Shown: positions 56,433 to 64,000 of the stretch, one piece after another
How the letters are laid out: each line of letters begins with the position of its first letter
Numbering within the stretch: position 1 is the stretch's first letter
From: Lepus europaeus
Lineage: Eukaryota > Chordata > Mammalia > Lagomorpha > Leporidae
Length of the DNA: 64,000 nucleotides
Assembly: GCF_033115175.1 (NCBI RefSeq)
Contig: NC_084834.1
Span: 120,524,275 to 120,588,274, forward strand
Direction: 5' to 3'
The notes under the pieces: generated by a model
Databases searched by the model: none
Told to the model about the DNA's origin: nothing
The model's input: the letters and a program-made list of their open reading frames with translations, nothing else
Program-made: the position numbers and the translations under genes

Positions 56433-56826
56433 AAATGGAGCGAGTGAAGCCACCACTTGGAATGCTTGTATCCCATATTGAAGCACCTGTATCCCATATT
56501 GAAGCGCCTGTATCCCACATTGAAGCGCCTGTATCCCATATTGAAGCACCTGTATCCCATATTGAAGCGCCTGTATCCCACATTGAAGCGCCTGAGGTCA
56601 AATCCTACCTCCACGGCTTCTGATCCAGCTTCCTGTTAATGTGCTTGCTGGGAGACAAAGTACGTGGGTTCCTACCATCCACGTGGGAGATCAAATGCAG
56701 TTCCTGGTGGTGCAGGCATTTGGGGGAAAGAAAGAGTAGATGGAAGACATCTCTCTGTCTCTCTCTATTTCTATGTCTATCTCTGTTGCTCTGCCAAACA
56801 CTTAAAAAATCAAAAAATTAAAAAAG
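56433..56826 (+). mobile_element. C-type SINE, sense, with internal 21-bp expansion
   Basis: SINE head (gagcgagtgaagccaccact) and later parts (cttctgatccagcttcctgt, CT segment, A-rich tail) are normal. The part after the first catcccatat-like motif is expanded (see next entry). Confidence 0.85.
56464..56592. repeat. 21-bp repeat, about six copies, inside a SINE
   Basis: The unit cctgtatcccatattgaagc plus g/a is repeated from 56464 to about 56592. It matches the SINE's own gcatcccatatgggcgcc segment, so it arose by amplification within the element. Third-base changes (catatt/cacatt, gcacc/gcgcc) form a repeating pattern. Confidence 0.9.
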
Positions 56827-57680
56827 GCATTATATTTAACATGTATGCAATTTTTTTTGTCCCCTAAACAGTACAAGATTCCCTTAATGGTATAACAGTT
56901 GCTATAATAGTAGCAACTATTTGCTAGTATTTACATTGTATCTGACATCATGGAGAGAAGATTTAAAGTGTGTGCAGGAGAGTTCTGTGCAGACACTGTG
57001 CCCAGCTACAGAAGGGACCGGAGCAGCCATGGATGCCAGGGACGATGGGATTAAAGTGAACCCAAGATTTTTTGGAGTGCTTCTCTCTCCATCTCAAATA
57101 CAAGAGAGGCGACTGAGGGAGGAGACCAGTGACTCCATGTCACCTGCATGAAGGAGAGGGCGATGTCCTCCCAGGGTCTGTATCTTTTCCACATCCAGAC
57201 AGGTTCCCAGTATGAGAGGAGGTCTTGGTTCCTGGACCAGATCCTGTGGCTTGGTCCCCTTGGCACCTGCTCCAGGCTCCTGCTTGCCTTCTGAAGGGGC
57301 GCCTGGAGGGCTGCCACAGACCCTCTCGAAGCTGGGACTCTCTCTCCTCTGTGCTCACGCGAGAACCAAGGCAGGGAGTGGGAGCTGTGGATGCTGGTGC
57401 CCATTTGGCAGGAGGGTCAGCGGCAAAGTGGCCTGAGGAGCACCTGTGGTGTCAGACAGCTCTACTGACCAGCAGGGACTCAGGGTCGTGGGAACAAGCC
57501 TGTTCTAGTTCTCTCAAACCATTGAGCAATAGGGAAAACTCTCTGCAGCCTGCCTGTGTGTCTGTCCTGGCCAGCTCTCTGCTGTCTGCTGCTCAGGAAA
57601 GGACCCCATGCCGGAAGGGCTCCAGCCACTACCAGGTGGCCCCTCCAGCTGGTGGCCCTGGGGGAGGAATGAGAGGGCCC
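56827..57680. other. Intergenic, unassigned
   Basis: Mid- to high-GC sequence. The open frame at 57225-58052 (275 codons) has no recognised domain. Confidence 0.35.
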
Positions 57681-57720
57681 GGGGGCGGCGGCGGGGGGGT
57701 GGGGGGTGGGTGGGTGGGTG
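57681..57720 (+). other. G-quadruplex-prone run
   Basis: More than seven G-tracts of three or more within 40 bases (gggggcggcggcggggg then gtggggggtgggtgggtggg). Confidence 0.8.
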
Positions 57721-58195
57721 TTGAGATGCATTCCCTTGGGGCAAGTGACCTGCAAGGAGGAGACCCCTTCGAAGGGAGGTGGGCCCAACAGAGCCAGGGG
57801 CAAGAAGGCAGGCTGAGGTCCACAGCTGGCAGGGCTGGAGCGCGAGGGGGCGTTGGAGCTGGCGCGGCTAATCCTGGTCAAGCAAGATCTTGCTGCCTGG
57901 CCCCCTCCTCTCCCTCCTTTCGCCATCTGCAGAGAGGAGGAAGTGACTGCGAGTGGGAGACAGCAAGGCACGGGACCACTTCCTCTCCTCCTGTGTCTGC
58001 TACCGGCCCCAGCTGGGCAAGGGTGAAGTGGCCACTAAGGTTGTGGTTCTGAAAGGGAATTCGATGTTCTAGTTACTGACCCAGGGCTTCCTCTACTTCA
58101 ACAAGGCCAGAAAAATCACAAGTTCTGTCCGAGTTATTACCCAGAGGCAGGCAGAAGAGCTGGATGGGAAGATACCTCATTTCTTTTGTTCTTCT
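57721..58195. other. Intergenic, unassigned
   Basis: GC-rich, then falling to AT-rich. No feature recognised. Confidence 0.35.
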
Positions 58196-58232
58196 TTTAA
58201 AGATTTTATTTACTTATTTGAGAGGTGAGACT
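58196..58232 (-). mobile_element. C-type SINE tail fragment, antisense
   Basis: Only ttttaaagattttatttact plus tatttgagaggtgag remains. Confidence 0.55.
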
Positions 58233-58296
58233 TCTGGGCTGTAATAATTACATGAGCCAGTTCAAATACGAGAGATCTGCAAACAGTTCCGAGTTT

Positions 58297-58610
58297 GGGG
58301 GTCAGTGCTGTGGGTTCAGCTGCTGCCCGTGAGGCTGGCTTTCCATGAGTGCCAGTTCGAGTCCCAGCTGCTCTGCTTCTGATCCAGTTCCCTGATAATA
58401 ATGGGAAAACGCGGAAGATGGCCCAAGTGCTTGGGCCCCTGCCACCTACATAGGAGGCCCAGATGGAGTTCCTGGCTCCTGGCTTCAGCCTGGCCCACCC
58501 TGGGCCATTGCAGACATTTGGTGAGTGAACCAGTGGATGCAACGTATCTCTCTCTGTCTCTCCTGTCTCTGTAATTGTTTCAAATAAATATTTTTTTTGT
58601 AAAAATAACA
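58297..58610 (+). mobile_element. C-type SINE, sense
   Basis: Head ggggtcagtgctgtgggttc, B-box agttcgagtcccagctgctc, tail tttcaaataaatatttttt. Confidence 0.86.
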
Positions 58611-58835
58611 AAACAAAAAGATGAGTTTGCTTTGAGGAAAAAATTTGAAATCCATGCGTAGTTCTCTCATAATACCCATTTCCTATGATGTTCTTAAAGG
58701 CCCTCTGTATTTTCCCTTGCATCTCTCTTTGGGAAAAAATAAATAACCCGATTTTAACACAGGAAAAGATAGGTAGTTCAACAGAATTTCTCTAAAGAAA
58801 TGGCTAATATGCATCTCAAAAGATGCTCAACATTG

Positions 58836-59390
58836 TTATCTGTCAGAAATGGAGAAATCAGCCACATGGATAAAACGTAGCCAACTCCTGTGACCCGGCG
58901 CTTCCATTCCTAGCCATGTCCACACAGAAACACAGCAGAATTCACAACAGCTAGATGGTGAGAACAACCCAAACATCGACTGACGGGCGGGTGAATATAA
59001 TGTGCTGTGTTTAGAAAGTGGAATATTGTTTCTCAACAGAAAGGGATGAGCTTTGACATATGCTCCGCTGTGGATGAACCTTGGGAACATTCTGCTGAGG
59101 CAAACAAGTCATTCAGAAAAGACCCCATCTTGTACGATCCCATCCATATGAGACGAAGGACAGGAGAGTCTATGGATGCAGAAAGTAGGTGAACGGCTTC
59201 CATGGGGAGGGCACCTGGAGAGGGGCTGCTAATGGGCGTGGGGCTTTGGGGGATGAGGAAGACATTCCAGAATCAGTGCTGATGGCTGCACAACTCTTTG
59301 AATATAGTTAATGTCATGGGACCCTGAATTTGAATTGAATGGATGAACTACATGAGATGTGAATTACAGTTCAATAAAGTTGTTTTAAAA
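58836..59390 (+). mobile_element. Ancient L1 3' end
   Basis: The text gaacaacccaaacatcgact, atggatgaaccttgggaaca, cccatccatatgagacgaag and gcacaactctttgaatatag, ending caataaagttgtttt, fits the L1M ORF2/3' UTR order. Contains CAATAAA near its end. Confidence 0.82.
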
Positions 59391-59850
59391 ATCCCACCAG
59401 CTTCTCTGTGAAGACTCAAAACAAATATCATCCCTGTATTTCCTCAGTTTCCTTAGCAAATACAAACATGGGCTGGGGAGGGCTGTCTCTCTCTCCCTCT
59501 CGCCCTCTCTCCCCCTTGGAACTCAGTCCCACGCTGTGGGGAAGCACAGATCTTCACAAAGAGACCACTCGGGGAGACCCCTGTAGAGCGGAACTGAAAC
59601 TCCAGCCAGAGCCAGCATCAACTGCCAGTCAAGCTAGGGAATGAGTCTTCTGAGGGTTCCAGCCCCTGCCTCTGAGCTGTCCCCAGCTGAGATTCCAGAC
59701 ACGGAGCAAGGACAAGCCAGCTCTGCTGAGCCTGAATCCTGACCCACCGAACCCAGGCGAGCATCCTGGAATGGCTGCTTTTCCCCACTGTAGTTGGAGG
59801 TTTTTTTTTTTTTTAATGACACAGCTATTGTAGCTGGTACAAAAGCGTAT
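59391..59850. other. Intergenic, no recognised element
   Basis: A CT-rich stretch at about 59485-59515, otherwise unique. Confidence 0.4.
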
Positions 59851-59864
59851 AAATAGGGAGTTTG

Positions 59865-60193
59865 GGCCGGCGCCGCGGCTCAATAGGCTAATCCTCTGCC
59901 TGTGGCGCCGGCATACAGGGTTCTAGTCCTGGTTGGGGTGCCAGATTCTGTCCCGGTTGCGCCTCTTCCAGTCCAGCTCTCTGCTGTGGCCCGGGAGTGC
60001 AGTGGAGGATGGCCCAGGTCGTTGGGCCCTGCACCCGCATGGGAGACCAGAAGAAGCACCTGGCTCCCGGCTTCAGATCAGTGTGATGCGCTGGCCGCGG
60101 TGGCCATTGGAGGGTGAACCAACAGCAAAAAGGAAGACCTTTCTTTCTCTCACTATTCACTCTGCCTGTCAAAAAATAAATAAATAAATAAAT
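59865..60193 (+). mobile_element. Young C-type SINE, sense
   Basis: Perfect 13-bp duplication aatagggagtttg at 59852-59864 and 60194-60206. The tail is (AAAT)n. Confidence 0.96.
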
Positions 60194-60206
60194 AATAGGG
60201 AGTTTG

Positions 60207-60945
60207 TAGGATCTGTTCCTAGTTTCACATGTCATTTTGGCAACAGTGAGAAGAATGAATAGTATGGAGTAGAAAATACTTATCAAGGTCCCCTAAAATC
60301 TCCCAGCTAGAACTGCTTACTCCATCTCCCGCATTTCTCTAGCATCTTGTCAATAAAATGATTCTGCTTGTTGACTTACATCTCCCTTACAGAGCCAAGA
60401 ATTAGAGGATATTTATTCTCACAAGGAAAGCTAAAGTACATCTTGTCTGAAAAATCCTTGAAGATTTTCTAATGAAAAGAAATTATTAAAACAGTTTCCT
60501 GCTTAGTCATGTTTGGCCAAACAGGAGAGGAACTGAGGATTTATAAATCAGGAAAGGCACCTGATTAATAGAAATTGATTTTTTAATCTTCTGCTGAGTC
60601 TGAGGATTATCTTAGGCAGCTTCTGTGCTATGGATCATAGCGACAACAAGGCTTGTCTCCTAGGGTGACAACAAGGCTAAGACATAGCATTAGCAAGCTA
60701 TTAAAGATTCTGGAGATAATTCAAGTTTCATAGCCAAAGAACTTGATGTGATTCCCTCTATTCTAAGAACACCTAGGTGTGTTGAGAGGGGTATGTGGTG
60801 TGAGGCATGGACCCCTTTCTGGTGTGGCCATTTTCTTGGACCAAGGATGCTGAATGATTTCGTCCATTAACCTTAGTGTCTTAGTTTGATTTCTCAGCCC
60901 TTGCCAAGGAATACAATTGACTTTTTTTTTTTTTTAAACTGAGTC
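60207..60945. other. Intergenic, no recognised element
   Basis: AT-rich sequence with no recognised feature. Confidence 0.35.
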
Positions 60946-61115
60946 CATATTAGTACTGTGCTAAGCACTGAACAACTATCTGACTTAATGCTTACCATGA
61001 AATTATAAAAGTATCAGTGCTTACATTTTACAAATAAGGAAACTGAGGCACCAGGACTTAGCTCCAGACAGAGCCAGGATGTGAGGCCAGATCTTAGATC
61101 AGTGCTACATCGCTG
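60946..61115 (+). mobile_element. MIR SINE, sense
   Basis: The text agtactgtgctaagcactga, then ttacaaataaggaaactgag and gagccaggatgtgaggccag, in MIR order. Confidence 0.78.
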
Positions 61116-61802
61116 GTGTCATTGAAGAGGCAGTGCATTACCTTGATCAGATCTTCCTGACTTGACCAGACCACCGATCTGTCCAGCTCCTCTGAGGCGC
61201 TGCCGCACTCACTGTGTTCCTCACTGGGTAGCTATCTTTCGTCTTACTTGGTTTCATTAAGTTGTGCGTATCAGTGTTTCGTGCCTGCGTTAACAGGGGA
61301 CCTTTGATTGCAAGCTGCAGAAACCAACTTCGGTTAACCTAAGTGCTCCCTCCCCTCCCCTTCCCCAGCCCTACTACAGATGACTAGAGTAATTCAGTCA
61401 AAGGGAAGAACTATCTGGCCTGGGCAACTCTGGGAGTCAGAGAAGAAATGAACACTGAATGATCAAACCCCACCGGCCTTCGTTCTGACCAATGTCCCTG
61501 GCCCCTGGCAGAGAGGCAGAGTGCGACCCGCCCACTTGGTTTAGGGACCAGCTGGAAGCTGGGGAGGGCGGGGCCTGTGATGGACACGCCCTCTGGCAAC
61601 AGACTATTTCTACCATGACAGGGGATGAGAAAGAGTTGAACTCATCTCCAGAGGAAGTTTGTCAATTTTACAGCCCCTGCTGAAGAGACTGTAATTTTTC
61701 ACATCGAAAAAGAAACTGTTTATACATCCAAAGACAAGACCAGGAAGCAAGAAATTAAAGCTGTGTATTTTAGTATCTTTCACAGAACTGTTGTACTGTT
61801 AT
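61116..61802. other. Intergenic, possible ancient repeat
   Basis: The stretch at about 61305-61640 starting gattgcaagctgcagaaacc resembles a dispersed old repeat. The rest is unassigned. Confidence 0.3.
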
Positions 61803-62110
61803 TAAATGTATTTATTTATTTTCTTGAAAGGCAAGGAAAGAGAGAGAGTGTGTGTGTTTCTATGTCTTGCTTCACTCCCCACAGCCCATTGAAACCAGGG
61901 CTGGGCCAGGTCAAAACCAGGAGCCAGGAATTCCATCCAGGTCTCCCACTGAGTGGCAGGGGCCCAACTACTTCAGCCATCACCTGCTGCCTCCTAGGGT
62001 TCACCTTAGCAAGAAGCTGGAACTGGCAGCACAGCCAGGAACCAGGCACTCTAACAGGGGATGTGGGAATCCAAAGCAGTGACTTAACTGCTGTTTCAAA
62101 CACTGGCTCC
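61803..62110 (-). mobile_element. C-type SINE, antisense, old copy
   Basis: Starts aaatgtatttatttattttc and ends gctgtttcaaacactggctcc. Confidence 0.82.
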
Positions 62111-62299
62111 AGATGACGAGAGACCTGGAGAAAGCAGAGAAATGCTAATTCTTAGGACGATGCTCCAGGGAGAGGCACATACATCACTTTAGACTTCCCC
62201 CCGAAAGTGAAAGTCTATTAGGGTCTCCCTCGTCTTTCTTCCTTCTATTCAGAGCTGTGTCCACCGGGATACACCTGATGGCTTGCTCAATCTGACAGC

Positions 62300-62638
62300 A
62301 GGTTCCTCCTCCTGTTTGAGAAGCAGGAAGAGAGAAAGATACACAGAGACACAGAGAGACAGAGAGAACAAGCTCCTACCAGCTGGTTTACTCCCCAAAT
62401 GCCTACAACCACTGGGCCTGGGTGAGGCTTAGGCTGGAGGCAGGACCTCACCCCAGGTCTCTCATGTGGGAGGCAGGGACCCAACCCCTTTAGCAGCTAC
62501 CACCACTGCCTTCCAGGGCCCACATTAGCAGGAAGCTGGAGCAAGGAGCAGGAGCTGGGACTTGAACCCAGAGACTCTGATGTGGGATACAGGCATCTTA
62601 ACTGGCATCTTACCTGCTTGGTGAAACACCTGCTCCAA
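62300..62638 (-). mobile_element. C-type SINE, antisense, just past the EXOC1 3' end
   Basis: Starts gtttgagaagcaggaagaga and ends gtgaaacacctgctcc. It adjoins the inferred EXOC1 cleavage zone. Confidence 0.8.
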
Positions 62639-62661
62639 ATGTCAACTTCTTTGAAAATTTC

Positions 62662-62667
62662 TTTATT
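62662..62667 (-). promoter_or_regulatory. EXOC1: Poly(A) signal AATAAA (EXOC1)
   Basis: The only AATAAA on the minus strand in the first 560 nt after the stop codon; an ATTAAA-type hexamer lies near 63045-63050. Confidence 0.65.
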
Positions 62668-63065
62668 TTAGATTTGTTACTACACAGTCACATAGTCCTC
62701 AAAATGAGTTTACCACTGACAACCATATAAGCTCCCTTGCCACGCTCGCTGGAGTGGGAAGGAACTTCTGTACAATATGTTAGTATTTACATGATCTATA
62801 AGCAACAGAGAAATGGGGAACACTGAAGAACTCCTGATGCACTGCGTACAGGATAACCACTCTCCACCTCACGAAGCTAGGCAACAGAGAAAAACTCCCT
62901 TCAGTCGCTGGAAAATGCTAAAAGCATTTTATGAAGAGATAAATGCTTTAAGTTAGCACACAACCTACTAGGCAATTAAAAGTGCCATTTGGGTTGGTAC
63001 CTTTGCACTTCCAACACTGTAGAAACATACCCACTGAGCGGACATTTAATAATACTAACATTCTA

Positions 63066-63183
63066 TGTTCGGGCTCCCAGCTCAGTTGCTCACTGCTGTG
63101 ACAGTGCGTCTGGCGTACTCCGAGTGTTCGGGCTCCCAGCTCAGTTGCTCACTGCTGTGACAGTGCGTCTGGCGTACTCCGAG
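63066..63183. repeat. 59-bp perfect tandem duplication in the EXOC1 3' UTR
   Basis: Copy 1 at 63066-63124 and copy 2 at 63125-63183 are identical as read; each begins tgttcgggctcccagctcag. Confidence 0.97.
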
Positions 63184-63203
63184 TGCTCCTTCTTCCCAGA
63201 GGT

Positions 63204-63356
63204 CTAGTGGGACTGGGCAATGCTGGAGCAATAATCGAGAATGTCCTGGATAGTGAATTCCATGGTGACACCTGACCCAGGGTAACAGCGAGCAATCAAG
63301 CCTTCGAAGTGCTTGTACTGGCGTATGAACTCATCCTGCATGGAGTGCCACACCAC
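63204..63356 (-). CDS. EXOC1: EXOC1 last coding exon (exocyst complex component 1, Sec3)
   Basis: EXOC1/Sec3 is the exocyst subunit that helps mark the plasma-membrane site where secretory vesicles tether. This exon of 153 nt gives the C-terminal 50 residues and the stop: [20 protein letters not shown], then [20 protein letters not shown] and [10 protein letters not shown], matching the mammalian EXOC1 C-terminus as I recall it. The acceptor is tattccag. The rest of the gene lies to the right. It is on the same strand as CEP135, and its 3' end is about 12 kb upstream of the CEP135 promoter. Confidence 0.97.
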
Positions 63357-63555
63357 CTGGAATACAAGGAAAAGGAAAGTCACCAGACATAATCATGAAT
63401 GCAGAAATAACGCCAAGACAGTCCAAGGATCTGGCGCTGTCCAGCAGCCAGCGGGTGTGCCCCAGAGGCCGACTCCCAGTTCTACTTACAACATCTGTCA
63501 CTTCAAGTACAAGACACCACTGCTCTGCGACTCAAGGCCCTCAGGGTATTTTGTT
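63357..63555 (-). other. EXOC1: EXOC1 last intron, part
   Basis: Intron sequence directly upstream of the last exon. No element recognised. Confidence 0.6.
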
Positions 63556-63879
63556 CCAAAGATTTATTTCTTTATTTGAAAGACAGAGTTAGAGAGGGAA
63601 GGAGGGGAGGGACACACAGAGAGAAACAGAGAGAGAGAGAGAGAAATAGATCTTCCACACACTGGTTCACTCCCCAAATGGCTACAAACGGCTGGGGATG
63701 GACCAGTCCAAAGCCACGAGCAAAAAGCAGTTTCTTGCTCGTGCAGGTGCCTAAGTACTTTGGCTTTCCCAGGGAGCTGGATCAGAAGCAGAGCAGCCAG
63801 GACACAAACCAGGGCCCATACAGGGGATGCTGGCATCACAAGTGGTGGCTTTACCTGCTATGCCACAGAGCCAGTCCCA
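63556..63879 (-). mobile_element. C-type SINE, antisense, in EXOC1 intron
   Basis: Starts ttccaaagatttatttcttt, has a GA-rich segment (63592-63645), and ends ccacagagccagtccc. Confidence 0.88.
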
Positions 63880-63899
63880 ACCAGCGTATTAATAAAAGC

Positions 63900-63993
63900 T
63901 TCTCCTAAATTTCTTGCAAGGATTAAATGAGTGATATACATATTAGAACATTGTCAGACACAAGTAAGCTCTATGTCTTAGCTATTATTATGC
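63900..63993 (-). mobile_element. MIR SINE, antisense, partial
   Basis: The text gcaaggattaaatgagtgat then gtcttagctattattat is the reversed MIR 5' part. Confidence 0.6.
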
Positions 63994-64000
63994 ATACATA

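Larger units (their letters stand above)
62645..63203 (-). other. EXOC1: EXOC1 3' UTR
   Basis: Follows the TAG stop at 63206-63204. The limit is set by the AATAAA signal at 62667-62662 plus about 17 nt. It contains a 59-bp tandem duplication (63066-63183). Confidence 0.7.

Noticed and set aside
57225..58052. Plus-strand 275-codon open frame
   Set aside because: GC-rich, crosses a G-run, and shows no domain or conserved motif.
644..63879. SINE heads as tRNA genes
   Set aside because: The heads carry a B-box-like GGTTCGAGTCC, but there is no cloverleaf-capable tRNA with an anticodon arm and acceptor stem. They are SINE promoters.

Overview
This is a mammalian nuclear window, almost certainly from a rabbit or hare (leporid). 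It is packed with the tRNA-derived C-type SINE of lagomorphs, which has a GGTTCGAGTCC B-box, a CT-rich segment before the tail and an AAATAAATAAATCTT tail. Ancient mammalian repeats (MIR, L2, MER5, old L1) lie between them. Apart from split exons, none of the long open frames looks like a real gene.

Genes. Two protein genes lie on the minus strand, tail to head. (1) The right edge (63204-63356) holds the last coding exon of EXOC1 (exocyst Sec3) with its stop codon, about 0.56 kb of 3' UTR and a poly(A) signal near 62662. (2) The left 50 kb holds the promoter and 5' half of CEP135, a centriole and cartwheel coiled-coil protein. The start codon is at 48564-48562. Fourteen coding exons (called exons 2-15) run leftward to 3736, all with GT/AG junctions and compatible phases and with no stop or frameshift. 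They give 669 codons plus two bases; the rest of the gene lies beyond the left edge. A CpG island (about 49.5-51.3 kb) carries the promoter and a predicted non-coding exon 1. Near the inferred start site it has an RFX-type X-box, a YY1-like site, an ETS site and a GC box. The EXOC1-CEP135 order agrees with human 4q12 as I know it.

Layout. 0-17.5 kb: CEP135 exons 15 and 14 and the introns around them, with many SINEs, a solo LTR nested inside a SINE, and a 66-bp palindrome. 17.5-28.4 kb: exons 13-9. 27.5-30.5 kb: exon 9 sits between an 82-bp minisatellite and a 37-bp minisatellite with higher-order structure. 30.5-31.3 kb: a decayed L1 ORF2. 33.8-45.1 kb: exons 8-3. 46.7-48.2 kb: a 25-copy tandem array in intron 2 that creates false 450-525-codon open frames. 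48.45-50.7 kb: exon 2, intron 1 and CpG island. 51-62.6 kb: intergenic repeats and unassigned sequence. 62.6-64 kb: EXOC1 3' end.

I found no new gene system. The most interesting points are the X-box promoter, a possible arginine-rich upstream ORF in the CEP135 leader, three minisatellites inside CEP135, a SINE whose own internal segment has expanded into a 21-bp repeat, and several layered transposon insertions whose order can be read from target-site duplications. All family names come from recall of known sequences; no search was run.
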